A DNA stretch of 64,000 bases from JAGMCF01 sp964398885 (GCA_964398885.1 CAYNOU010000001.1:35670-99669); one strand, 5' to 3'. Shown: positions 26,841-35,786, counted from the first letter of the stretch. The notes: a model not told the origin generated them from the sequence alone. Program-made: numbers and translations.

Positions 26841-29660
26841 CTATTTCCCAAAAACATTTATTTTATATTGAGCGATTTTTGCTAATTTATTATTTGGGTA
26901 ATCGGTTACTAATTTATTCCAATAATAAATTGCACTATTAATGTCAGTTAGTCTTTGGCAAGAGTTCCCAAGCATAATAAGAGCATCGGATGTTTTAGTT
27001 CCCTTTAGTTTAATTATTTTTTCAAATATAGATTTTGCCTGGTTAATTTTATCTAATCTGTACAAGCATTCTCCAATAAGATAACTGGCATTATATGCGA
27101 GAGGATGGGTTGGATAATTTTCAATAAACTTATTTAACTCTTTATATGCTTTTTCAATATTTCCAGAAAAATATGTTTCTACGATACTATGATAAATCTC
27201 TGAAATATTTTCATCATATTCTATTTTTTCTATCCAATAACTGTTAATAAAAGGAAATTGTTCCTTTATTTTTTCTCCCATTGCAACAGCTTCGGACTTT
27301 GTATATGTACTATCCAGCCGTAAGCGATAGAAAATTTCCCCGTCTTTTTTAACCGAAGAAACTTTTGTTTTATATCCATATTGTTCTATTTTGCTCTTTG
27401 CTTCTTCAACTTTTGAAAGGTTTTTTCTTGATACTAATTGTAATTCAAATACATTTTTTTCATTATCTTTTTTATAAGAAGCATATTCATTTTGTGATAT
27501 TTTAGATACTGATTTTTCTATAATTTTGTTTATAGCCGCTTCAGGCACTCTTTCCATTTCTTCTTTATTAATATCCTTAGTTTTAGAAAAAGTATTAATT
27601 TTATTTTGAGCGATTTTTGCTAATTTATTATTTGGGTAATCGGTTACTAATTTATTCCAATAATAAATTGCACTATTAATGTCACTTAGTCTTTGGCAAG
27701 AGTTCCCAAGCATAATAAGAGCATCAGGTGTTTTTATTCCACTTTGTTTAAGAATATTTTCAAAGATATCTTTCGCGTCTGAAATTTTTCCCATCGTGTA
27801 AAGACATTCCCCCATAAGATAATTAGCATTATAAGAATATTTACACTCAGGATATTCTAAAACAAATTCTTTAAACCTTTCGTATGCCTCTTTTGAATTA
27901 CTTGCAAAATATAATTTTGTAATAGAGTTATAAATTTTTAATTTGTCTTTTTCAGAAGCTTCTTTATAAATCTCAGGTTCAAGTGGTTCTTCAGTTATTG
28001 GTTCTGATGGTTTTTCCATCACTTCAGCTATGTGAATTTTAGATAAACTTTCTTCTTTTTCTTCTTTAATATCTTTTGGATTAGGATATGAAAAAGTCAT
28101 ATCATATTTCCAGATTGGTAAATCTTGAATGGAATGTTCTGTAATTCTTTCAATTCTGCCATCAGGAAATAGTTTTGAAAACCCGATAATATTCCGTTTT
28201 TTCGTTGTATATCCTGAAATTTGAAAGTTATTTTCTGAGCTTTTCAAATTAGTTATCCAACTTATTTTATTTTCTAAGAATGAATTTGCTATAACATTTA
28301 GGATATAATGCCACTGATTTTTGTTTCCTGTTAATTTCTCTATTTTTTTAACATTTGCTTCCAGAATAGCAAGTTCTTTTTTTACTTTATCAAGCTTAGC
28401 AATTATAACCTTATGCTTTTTTAGTTCAACTTCCAGATTTATATTCACTTTTCCCGCATCTAAGACCTCTTGCTTCAGGTTCATATTTCTGATAGTGCCG
28501 ATTAAAGCAAAATAGAATATTCCAGCTAAAACAAAAAATCCATGCCATGCTATTTTGAAATGTTTTTGCCTTTCAATTATCTTTGATGGAAGAAGATTGC
28601 TCGGGAAAAAATCTTTATTTTTTGGTTCTAATGTCTTCCATGCAAGTGCAATTGGTATTGCAAATCTTGCAATTTTTTTTGATAGTTGCTCATCACTCTT
28701 GATTTCCGAAATATCAATATTCTTTAAATCTAAACGGCAAACTGTTGATTTCGGTTTTAGATTTTTCTTAAAATATTCAATATCTTCATCAAGTATGTTT
28801 TTCCCAGCCATGACTAAATGCTGAGTTATTGGAATGCCCGATACATCCTGTTCCAATATAACTTTTGAATAAATTGCCTTCCTAATTCCCTCTAAATCAG
28901 TTTGCGTAACAATAATTGGAAAGGTTTTTACATAGCCGGCACCTTTCATTACAATTCCCACTCTATAATCAATACCAATGTACAAAATCAACACATAATC
29001 CTCTGGAGGGAAGTCATAGCAAGCTCTCACTAAATTTATTAGTGAGATTTCATTTGTATCTATAAAACTATAAAAGAATTTCTTTTTTGAAATAACAAGA
29101 TTAATATCCTGCAAGGCATTAAGAAGTTCAAACTTACCACGATGCACAAAAGCCAGAATAGTTTTATCAGGGTTTAATATATAACTTAACCCATAATCTT
29201 TGGATTGGATTTCTACTTTGGATAAAAGTTCTGATTTGATTCTCTTTTTTATCTTTGCTGTAGGTATTTCATCAAATTGCTTATATGAAATTTGTTCTTC
29301 GTTTGCATTGAAGGCAATCTTGCCTTTTTCTATAGGAAATTTAAGAAGTAATTTTTGTAAGTCATTTTGCCCTGATATTGCTTTTTCTTTTTCAATTTCT
29401 TCAAAACTTTCTTTTTCATCAAATTCTGAGATTTCCGGAATATTTAGCTCTTCCTCTTCTAAGTCAGTAAACTCTGATTCTTCTAATGCAGATTTCTTTT
29501 CTTCTTCAGTAATTTCTTTTGGGTATAAAGGAGATGAAAGTTCAGTCTCTTCTAAACGCTGTATTTTTATTTTACCATTTTCTAAAGCAAGTTGAGCAAC
29601 TTTAATTGATAATCCATCTTGAAAAATACCAAATGCTAATTTCTCTTTTTTAAATTTCAT
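26841..29660 (-). CDS. PilM-PilN fusion with TPR and SPOR modules
   Basis: A 939-residue protein. Residues 1-340 look like a PilM actin-fold module (KLAFGIFQDGLSIKVAQL; YVLILYIGIDYRVGIVMKGAGYVKTFPIIV). A membrane helix at about 368-385 (FFVLAGIFYFALIGTI) with a coiled coil and the stretch NKISWITNLKSSENNFQISG form a PilN-like part (to about 525). After a Glu/Pro-rich linker come a TPR block, a SPOR-like domain (VFELQLVSRKNLSKVEEAKS ... YRLRLDSTYTKSEAVAMGEKI) and a second TPR block. The two TPR blocks end in almost the same about 45 residues, encoded by a 136-base repeat. PilM and PilN normally are separate proteins bridging the ATPase and the secretin. Confidence 0.8.
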   Translation of the reverse strand: MKFKKEKLAFGIFQDGLSIKVAQLALENGKIKIQRLEETELSSPLYPKEITEEEKKSALEESEFTDLEEEELNIPEISEFDEKESFEEIEKEKAISGQNDLQKLLLKFPIEKGKIAFNANEEQISYKQFDEIPTAKIKKRIKSELLSKVEIQSKDYGLSYILNPDKTILAFVHRGKFELLNALQDINLVISKKKFFYSFIDTNEISLINLVRACYDFPPEDYVLILYIGIDYRVGIVMKGAGYVKTFPIIVTQTDLEGIRKAIYSKVILEQDVSGIPITQHLVMAGKNILDEDIEYFKKNLKPKSTVCRLDLKNIDISEIKSDEQLSKKIARFAIPIALAWKTLEPKNKDFFPSNLLPSKIIERQKHFKIAWHGFFVLAGIFYFALIGTIRNMNLKQEVLDAGKVNINLEVELKKHKVIIAKLDKVKKELAILEANVKKIEKLTGNKNQWHYILNVIANSFLENKISWITNLKSSENNFQISGYTTKKRNIIGFSKLFPDGRIERITEHSIQDLPIWKYDMTFSYPNPKDIKEEKEESLSKIHIAEVMEKPSEPITEEPLEPEIYKEASEKDKLKIYNSITKLYFASNSKEAYERFKEFVLEYPECKYSYNANYLMGECLYTMGKISDAKDIFENILKQSGIKTPDALIMLGNSCQRLSDINSAIYYWNKLVTDYPNNKLAKIAQNKINTFSKTKDINKEEMERVPEAAINKIIEKSVSKISQNEYASYKKDNEKNVFELQLVSRKNLSKVEEAKSKIEQYGYKTKVSSVKKDGEIFYRLRLDSTYTKSEAVAMGEKIKEQFPFINSYWIEKIEYDENISEIYHSIVETYFSGNIEKAYKELNKFIENYPTHPLAYNASYLIGECLYRLDKINQAKSIFEKIIKLKGTKTSDALIMLGNSCQRLTDINSAIYYWNKLVTDYPNNKLAKIAQYKINVFGK
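26861..26996. repeat. 136-base direct repeat, copy 1 (inside the PilM/N gene)
   Basis: About 97 percent identical to 27599-27734 (four differences counted by eye). It encodes the end of the second TPR block (DALIMLGNSCQRLTDINSAI and onward). Confidence 0.85.
27599..27734. repeat. 136-base direct repeat, copy 2 (inside the PilM/N gene)
   Basis: Partner of 26861-26996, offset 738 bases (246 codons), so both are read in the same frame. Confidence 0.85.
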
Positions 29661-29671
29661 TATTTAGGAAT

Positions 29672-30889
29672 CTATTTTGAGTAAGTTAATAACTGCTCCA
29701 TTCTCGTTCTGCTATTTGAAAAGTTCATAGCTGTTTCTTTTGTTATTATATTGGTTTTACATAGATTAAATAGGTCTTGTTCAAGGGTTATCATACCTTC
29801 TCTTTTACCTTCAGTAATCATCTGATATATTTCGTTGATATTTTTATTTCTTATTGCAGCGCGCACCGATGCATCCACAGAAAGAATCTCTTTTGCTAAG
29901 GTTAGCTTGCCTTGCTTATTTGGAACTAATTTTTGAGAGATAATCACTTTCAAGGTATCTGCCAATCTTAATCTTATTCTATCTTGCTCTCTTGGAGGAA
30001 ATTCAGCAATAATTCTATGCATACTATCAACCGCAGAACTTGTGTGCAGGGTAGTAAAACACTTATGACCGCTATCAGTGGCTTCAAGAACTGTAGCAAT
30101 TGTTTCTGGGTCTCGCATCTCTCCAACAACAATTATATCCGGGTCCTGTCTTAATGCTTGTATTGTTCCCTCTCTAAAGTTTAATACATCTTCGCCAACT
30201 TCCCTATGTCTGATAATACATTTATCTGATTGGTGGATATATTCAATTGGATTTCCGATAACTACAATATGAGAGTTATTGTTGTGATTATTCATATCTA
30301 TAATAGAATCCAATGTACAACTTTTTCCTGACCCTGTGATTCCTGTTACCAAAATTAGACCAGATTTTTCATATCGGAGGTCTAACCTTTTGGTAATTGG
30401 TTCGGGAAAGTTTAAAGATTGTATTGTAAATAATTCTTGGTTGATGCGTCTAAAGTTTGCTACTAAAACATTACTTTCATAATAGATATCGCTACGAAAA
30501 CGGCTGGGTTCTTCCCCCTCTTCTAATACCATTCCTACAGAAAGGTCTACATTTTTATTTCTAAAAAGTGTTATTTTCTGTTCGTCAGATAGGATACTTA
30601 AGAAAATAGCGGTAACTTCATCATTAATATACGAAGGCATATCCCGATATGGAGATTTTTCCCCATAGACTCTATACCAGATTTGTCTATTTGCTCCAGG
30701 TCCGCCGAAATCCATATCAGAGGCGTTTATTTCTCGCATATGCTTAAGTAATCTTCTAAGGTTATCATAAGCCTCTTTTCTCCAGGTTGCATTATAAGTA
30801 ATAATTTTGTTAATGTTCTGGAATCTACTTGTACCAGTTAAATATTCTGGTAATCCTACTAACATTTCAGGGGTAAAAGATAGGCTCAT
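29672..30889 (-). CDS. pilT: PilT-type pilus retraction ATPase
   Basis: A 405-residue secretion ATPase. PilT hexamers drive pilus retraction. Walker A is ITGSGKSCTLD (about 185-195), Walker B is DIIVVGEMRDPETIA, and the His box reads GHKCFTTLHTSSAVDSMHRI. The Asp box, normally IEDPIE, reads IGNPIEYIHQ: the acidic pair is replaced by Gly-Asn, while the PilB here keeps CEDPVEY. The N-terminal extension of about 50 residues before the PAS-like domain is longer than in standard PilT. The substitution could lower activity or mark a specialised subfamily. It lies 11 bases upstream of the PilM/N gene. Confidence 0.88.
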   Translation of the reverse strand: MSLSFTPEMLVGLPEYLTGTSRFQNINKIITYNATWRKEAYDNLRRLLKHMREINASDMDFGGPGANRQIWYRVYGEKSPYRDMPSYINDEVTAIFLSILSDEQKITLFRNKNVDLSVGMVLEEGEEPSRFRSDIYYESNVLVANFRRINQELFTIQSLNFPEPITKRLDLRYEKSGLILVTGITGSGKSCTLDSIIDMNNHNNNSHIVVIGNPIEYIHQSDKCIIRHREVGEDVLNFREGTIQALRQDPDIIVVGEMRDPETIATVLEATDSGHKCFTTLHTSSAVDSMHRIIAEFPPREQDRIRLRLADTLKVIISQKLVPNKQGKLTLAKEILSVDASVRAAIRNKNINEIYQMITEGKREGMITLEQDLFNLCKTNIITKETAMNFSNSRTRMEQLLTYSK

Positions 30890-30998
30890 ATTTTCCTTTC
30901 GTAATTCGTTGAACGGTTGCGCGACTCGAATCGTCAGACGTGTCGTTTTCCGTCAACCGTTAACCGTTTCGAGTTGCCCAACCGATAAACGATATTCT

Positions 30999-31853
30999 TT
31001 ATTTCTCTCCGGTTACAAGTTTCAGCATAACAATTCTTTGAATAGATTTTCGCCATTTGGAAAATGTACAATTTATAATATTAATCATAAATCTTTTCAT
31101 CAATTTTTCACCTTTGTATGCAAAGAAGTCTAACACCCTCTTTCTATCAAAATGTCTAACCTTAACAGCAGTCTCTGCGCGAAGTTTAGTAAACACAGAG
31201 CCAGCTAATATAAAGCTTTCTTCTCCCCATGTATCTCCCTTTCTTAGATAATCTACAGTTGTATTACTAAGCCAGACTGATATGTCGCCACTTTCAACTA
31301 AAATGATTGAACCGGATTTTTTATCGCCAACCGGAATATGTTCACTGACATCATATTTATGAATACGTCCAAGTGCTAAAAAGTCAACTTTTTCTTCTGG
31401 CGTGAATCCATGTAACATAAGTGGTTCCCCCTTTTGCATAACTTCAGCACCTGGTTCAAAAGCTTGTTGGAGTGGACCGTATAAATCTTCGGCATATTGT
31501 AAGCCCTTTTTTACAACTTCAATAAGTTCTTCAGCATTAATAGGTTTAGAAAGGTATTGAAAAGCTCCAGCATGAACTGCTTTCACTGCACCTTCTATAC
31601 TGGAAAAACCCGTTGTAATAACAATCACAGCTAATGGTTGTTTCTTTTTAATCCTTTTCATTAACTCAAGACCATCTATACGAGGCATAACCATATCAAC
31701 GAGGAAAAGGTCAAAATCGTCATATTCCATTTTATCAAGAGCATCCTGTCCATCAACTGCAAGTGTTACTTTATATCCCTCTTCTTCAAGAAACTCCTTA
31801 CAAAGCTCTCGGATGCTTTGTTCATCATCCACAACTAAAATATGTTTTTTCAT
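30999..31853 (-). CDS. Response regulator: receiver domain fused to a cyclic-nucleotide-binding-like domain
   Basis: A 284-residue protein. Residues 1-120 are a receiver domain with Asp9/Asp10, phosphorylation Asp53 (FLVDMVMPRIDG), Thr80 and Lys103. Residues about 150-265 resemble a CNB domain (FLALGRIHKYDVSEHIPVGD, GSIILVESGDISVWLSNTTV, LRKGDTWGEESFILAGSVFT, FDRKRVLDFF). The phosphate-binding cassette GE..L....R is only partly recognisable (GEESFI...). There is no DNA-binding domain. Placed between pilT and an H-box sensor, it probably links phosphorylation to pilus motility. ATG follows AAAGGATTTTCAG, from the end of a dispersed repeat. Confidence 0.8.
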   Translation of the reverse strand: MKKHILVVDDEQSIRELCKEFLEEEGYKVTLAVDGQDALDKMEYDDFDLFLVDMVMPRIDGLELMKRIKKKQPLAVIVITTGFSSIEGAVKAVHAGAFQYLSKPINAEELIEVVKKGLQYAEDLYGPLQQAFEPGAEVMQKGEPLMLHGFTPEEKVDFLALGRIHKYDVSEHIPVGDKKSGSIILVESGDISVWLSNTTVDYLRKGDTWGEESFILAGSVFTKLRAETAVKVRHFDRKRVLDFFAYKGEKLMKRFMINIINCTFSKWRKSIQRIVMLKLVTGEK

Positions 31854-31952
31854 CTGAAAATCCTTTCACCACAAAGGTCACAAAGAAAATAAATATACAC
31901 TCTCATTCCCAAGCCCTCCCCAATTGAATTGGGGATTGGGAATGCTTACATG
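31854..31952 (-). repeat. Dispersed repeat next to the receiver-CNB gene start
   Basis: It reads CTGAAAATCCTTTCACCACAAAGGTCACAAAG, then AAAATAAATATACACTCTCATTCCCAAG, then CCCTCCCCAATTGAATTGGGGATTGGGAATG. The last part is an imperfect palindrome. The closest copy is 35559-35700. The remaining sequence to 32109 holds more CCCGAT/ATCGGG palindromes and no gene. Confidence 0.7.
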
Positions 31953-32109
31953 CCATTTTCATTCTCCTTTCAGGCTCGGCGCCTCTGTCTCGGCTCCCGA
32001 TATACCCCCGATTAAATCGGGGGGAGACTGGCAGACGGGTGCGTCCCCGATGTATTAGTCTCGGTCAGGTCGAGCCTGAACGGATCGGGGACATGTATGT
32101 TTCATAGTA

Positions 32110-33021
32110 TTAAACCTGTTTTTGCTTTTTTCTTTCCTCTTTAATCAATTCTAATTTTTTTAACTCTTGCAACCTTGTTAATATACCATTTATTTTATTG
32201 ATAGCTTCAGTTATTTGATTGCCAGTCTTAGCAAGTTTTTCGTCCTCATATTCCGCAGCAGCTTTTTTGACTCTACTTAATGACAGGGAGATTACACTCA
32301 GAGGATTATTTATATCATGGTCTATCCCGGCAATATTGGCTGCAGTTTGTACAACTTCTTGGTAGTTAGCGATTTTTCCCTTATCTTCTATAATTATTTT
32401 TTGCTTCTCTAATAATTGGTCTTCTTTATCCTTCAATTTTTCATTGATTTTTAAGGAGTTAAAAGATAGTTTTTTCGCCATATCACTAATAAAATTCGCA
32501 ATAAAGGCTATGGCAGTAAAAAGACCGGTATAGGAAATTAAAAATATAGTTTGCGAAGAAACATCGGAATTAAAAGACGAACCATTAATTGGCAAAAGCC
32601 ATTTAAAGTTATAAAGAAGAATTAGCCCTAAAAGAGACATACTACCAATCAGAGCAGATATAAAACCACCTGCTTTTTCTATTGATAAACTTGCTGTAAT
32701 AACTGCTATCAGGTATATCCACACAAAAGAGCTTTCAATTCCACCAGTCAGATGTACAATTAAAGTAGAGAAAACAATATCTAAAACAATTTGAACTGTT
32801 GCAAAGATATTATTAGTCCTAATAATCTGCAGATGGAAGAGAAGATTTAAAACACATATTCCTAAAAAGGTAGCAATAAAGATAATAATTGGGAAGGTTT
32901 GTGGAGATTGCTGAACACGAATAATACCTATTGCAAAAAGAATTATTACTATAAACCATCTGATGTTTGACCACCAGTGGAACATGCTTTTTTCTGTTTC
33001 AAGAAATTGTGATTTATCCAT
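32110..33021 (-). CDS. Six-helix membrane sensor with an H-box but no kinase ATPase domain
   Basis: A 303-residue protein. About six membrane helices fill residues 20-180. A coiled coil (about 185-225) leads to a HisKA-like segment with the phospho-acceptor motif AGIDHDINNPLSVISLSLSR (His235). The protein ends about 65 residues later with KKLELIKEERKKQKQV, so there are no N, G1 or G2 boxes of a HATPase domain, and none is encoded in the 256 bases that follow. It may be a phosphotransfer protein charged by another kinase, or a truncated kinase. Its neighbours are a receiver-CNB protein and LamG pilin-like genes. Confidence 0.75.
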   Translation of the reverse strand: MDKSQFLETEKSMFHWWSNIRWFIVIILFAIGIIRVQQSPQTFPIIIFIATFLGICVLNLLFHLQIIRTNNIFATVQIVLDIVFSTLIVHLTGGIESSFVWIYLIAVITASLSIEKAGGFISALIGSMSLLGLILLYNFKWLLPINGSSFNSDVSSQTIFLISYTGLFTAIAFIANFISDMAKKLSFNSLKINEKLKDKEDQLLEKQKIIIEDKGKIANYQEVVQTAANIAGIDHDINNPLSVISLSLSRVKKAAAEYEDEKLAKTGNQITEAINKINGILTRLQELKKLELIKEERKKQKQV

Positions 33022-33042
33022 TTATATCCTCGAAAAATATAT

Positions 33043-34185
33043 TTACTCCTGCCAATAAATAATTTTCGTTTTCGTTTTCTTCAAGCCATTAAATTGATAA
33101 AGCTGATTGATAACATCATTAGTTAATATCTCATCATATAATCCCACTTCATCAAGAGTTGCATCAATACAGGTAAATGGACCAAACCAGGGAACATTGG
33201 TTTCACGTCCACCAATTGAAACTGTGTTTGTAGAATCTCTTCTAGACCATTTATCAACTATTTTTGTAGCTTTGTAGCCTTCGTCATAAATTTGAATTGA
33301 AATTTCTGCTTGTGTTTCGGAATAAGTTCCATCATAAGTTGCCACAATGAAGTGCCAGGCATAGATGTCCATCTCCCAGTTATTCTTTTCAATTGCTACT
33401 TCCTTAACCCCGGAACTTGCAACTATATCGAATGCATATTTCACGGTTTTAAAGATGAAGATGTCAAATACTCGTGCTCTAAGAGACCAGCATACAGGCC
33501 AGCCACTTTCATTAGTCTGTTCCGCTACAAGCACACCCCAATCAAGAAAAGAAGGATCCATTTTTGCCCAGCAGGTGATTGTTAAAACATCATCATAAGT
33601 AGAGCTTACTCCTGATTCTAAATCAACTCTATCATTATTTCCGTCAAAATTAAGAGCACCCTCACCATATGCTGTATCTGTGGTCCAATCTGGTGCTAAA
33701 TCTCCCCCTCCTAAAGTTCCATCATTTCCACTGTCAGAGCCGTCTGCTACTGTGGTTCCACTCCCTTCATCAAAATTCCAGCAACCAACTTGTTCCTCTG
33801 GATGAAGATCAATTATAGATATAGAAGCTAATATCGCCTCACTTTGATGATGGTTTGTTCCATAACTCACATTGGCAACAATACGGATTGTGTCTTTGTC
33901 TGAATCAAAAGCTGAATATTTTATATAATCAATGCTACCATCTAAAACATCAAATGGGCTAAATGTTGGTGGATAATAAGAGGGAGCCAGAGGAATAAGA
34001 CTTGTATCTGGCTTATTCTTTATACCATAATTTAATGCATAAGCTCCAAGATGCTTCGCTTGCATTATAGCCAGGTTTTCTGAAGCAATTTCCGGCATTT
34101 TCTCAGTATGCTTATGAACAGTTATGAGAATTCCTGCAAAGATGGCAATAATTATCAAGGCACCTATTAAAACTGCTTTTCCCAT
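33043..34185 (-). CDS. Pilin-like protein with a LamG/concanavalin-type domain
   Basis: A 380-residue protein. It starts MGKAVLIGALIIIAIFAGIL, that is M-G followed at once by a hydrophobic helix, like the other pilin-like proteins here. Residues about 30-125 match the paralogue next door (KMPEIASE...KHLGAYALNYGIK). Residues about 130-370 are a LamG-type fold (GCWNFDEGSGTTVADGSDSG, LNFDGNNDRVDL, WHFIVATYDGTYSE, DATLDEVGLYDEILTND). Such domains bind glycans or proteins. It could be a pilus-tip adhesin. The gene begins 2 bases after the stop of its paralogue. Confidence 0.8.
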   Translation of the reverse strand: MGKAVLIGALIIIAIFAGILITVHKHTEKMPEIASENLAIMQAKHLGAYALNYGIKNKPDTSLIPLAPSYYPPTFSPFDVLDGSIDYIKYSAFDSDKDTIRIVANVSYGTNHHQSEAILASISIIDLHPEEQVGCWNFDEGSGTTVADGSDSGNDGTLGGGDLAPDWTTDTAYGEGALNFDGNNDRVDLESGVSSTYDDVLTITCWAKMDPSFLDWGVLVAEQTNESGWPVCWSLRARVFDIFIFKTVKYAFDIVASSGVKEVAIEKNNWEMDIYAWHFIVATYDGTYSETQAEISIQIYDEGYKATKIVDKWSRRDSTNTVSIGGRETNVPWFGPFTCIDATLDEVGLYDEILTNDVINQLYQFNGLKKTKTKIIYWQE

Positions 34186-34187
34186 TT

Positions 34188-35444
34188 TTATTCACGCCAG
34201 TATAGAGTGTTATATTCTCTATCGCCAGACCCAGTACCGCCAGTAAAAGTATATATAGCTTCAATTTCTTCATCAGTTAATACTTTATCTAAAATTCGCA
34301 CTTCATCAATTAACCCATTCCAGCATCTTGCACCAAACCAATTTTCTGTTCCACCAATGGTAACAAAATTATCATCGTCTCTTAATGTCCATTTATCAAT
34401 AATTTTTGAGTTCACTAAAGTATATTCTTCATCTTCATGTATTACTTTTATTGAAATTCTTGCTTTTGTTTCAGAATATGTACCGTCATAAACTCCAACG
34501 ACATAGTGCCAGGCATAAACATCGTATTCTGGATGAGTCACTTCATCCATTGTTATACTAACTTCATCGTAGTCAAGTAAACTCAACCAACCAGTGCTAT
34601 ATTTAACTTTGAATGCATATTTAAGCAGTAATATATCCTTGTATTCCCAATGTCCAACCCAAAATTTCCAATAAGGTGGGTCATTAACCCAATACCAGTA
34701 TCCACCATCTGTTGTCCGTCCTCTAAGAGTCCATGATAACCAGTTGCCAGAAGTATGTTCTCCAACAATTCTTCCAAGATCAGTATCCAGCCATCCGCTG
34801 GGATTATCAGCTTTTAACCATGCTACAACTGTAACCACATCATCATAAGTATCATTAACATCTGTGCCTAAACCAACATAATCATTGTCTCCATCAAAAT
34901 CAAGAGCACCACCTACATTGCCATCACCCCAGTCTGAAGACGGATCCATATGAATCAAAGTTCCATCATTTTTATTATCCGAGCTATCTCTTGCAGTATA
35001 ACCACTGCCATCATCCATATCCCAGTAACCAACCTGACCCGGAATAGAAGTATCTGTTATGTTAAATACTGCTTCACATTCATGGTGAAGTGTATCATCA
35101 GGTGTTATCCAGCTTACATTTGCAATAATATCTATTGCATCAGGATAGGCATCGTTATAATCATAGTCAAAATCATATTTGATGCTATTAATCCTTCCGC
35201 CCCAGTTTTCATCTCCCAATACAATAAAACTATCAAATGTTTGAGTAATGTCTGAGTCAACCTCACCCTCTTTTATTTGTTTTATTGCATATCTGAGGGC
35301 ATAAGCACCTACATTATTCACATCATATTTATTTCCTTGCGATAACATTTCTGGTGTCTTTTCTGCCCGGTGTTGTACTGATAATGTTATGGCCGCAAAA
35401 ATTGCGGTTAGTAATAACACTATTATTATTAGAACTCTACCCAT
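34188..35444 (-). CDS. Pilin-like protein with a LamG/concanavalin-type domain (paralogue)
   Basis: A 418-residue paralogue of the next gene. The N-terminus MGRVLIIIVLLLTAIFAAIT again has only two residues before the hydrophobic helix. The shared block is KTPEMLSQ...NNVGAYALRYAIKQI. The LamG part (about 135-405) has GYWDMDDGSGYTARDSSDNK, LDFDGDNDYVGL, WHYVVGVYDGTYSE and GLIDEVRILDKVLTDEEIEA. It is the first of the LamG pair; upstream is a 630-base non-coding stretch, so a promoter may lie there. Confidence 0.8.
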   Translation of the reverse strand: MGRVLIIIVLLLTAIFAAITLSVQHRAEKTPEMLSQGNKYDVNNVGAYALRYAIKQIKEGEVDSDITQTFDSFIVLGDENWGGRINSIKYDFDYDYNDAYPDAIDIIANVSWITPDDTLHHECEAVFNITDTSIPGQVGYWDMDDGSGYTARDSSDNKNDGTLIHMDPSSDWGDGNVGGALDFDGDNDYVGLGTDVNDTYDDVVTVVAWLKADNPSGWLDTDLGRIVGEHTSGNWLSWTLRGRTTDGGYWYWVNDPPYWKFWVGHWEYKDILLLKYAFKVKYSTGWLSLLDYDEVSITMDEVTHPEYDVYAWHYVVGVYDGTYSETKARISIKVIHEDEEYTLVNSKIIDKWTLRDDDNFVTIGGTENWFGARCWNGLIDEVRILDKVLTDEEIEAIYTFTGGTGSGDREYNTLYWRE

Positions 35445-35558
35445 TTTTCCTCCTAATGGTTTTTTATTTTATTATTTTTCTAATTACTATTTTATACATA
35501 TAAAAAGAATAATTATTAAAATTACTGTCAATGATTTTATTACAAATAATTTCTTTTC

Positions 35559-35700
35559 ATCTGAAAATCGCTTGCCACAGAGACACCCCGATACAGTCAT
35601 TCTTCCTTACGGAGCAGGCAGAGAGCACAGAGAAAATAAATATAAACTCTCATTCCAAAGCCCTCCCCAATTGAATTGGGGATTGGGAATGCTTACATGA
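35559..35700 (-). repeat. Dispersed repeat with a nested insertion
   Basis: The flanks match 63936-64000 (CTGAAAATCGCTTGCCACAG ... CAGAGAAAATAAATATAAAC) and 31854-31952. Between GAGACA and GAGAGCACAGAG an extra block of about 35 bases (CCCCGATACAGTCATTC...) is inserted, which is absent from the 63936 copy. Confidence 0.7.
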
Positions 35701-35730
35701 TATTTTCATCTAAAAATCACCTTAAATTAC

Positions 35731-35786
35731 TTGGAGTAGTTCCGATATATCGGAACTGAATACGGCAAGAGACTTGCCGACTCCAA
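35731..35786. repeat. 56-base palindromic element, intergenic copy
   Basis: It contains TTCCGATATATCGGAA and CGGCAAGAGACTTGCCG, framed by TTGGAGT...ACTCCAA. It has the same length and order as the coding copy at 1745-1800. Confidence 0.75.

Noticed and set aside
30890..30998. Possible small RNA or attachment site in the pilT upstream gap
   Set aside because: It has GAACGGTTG...CAACCGTTAACCGTT-type palindromes like other dispersed elements here, and no further support for a specific role.
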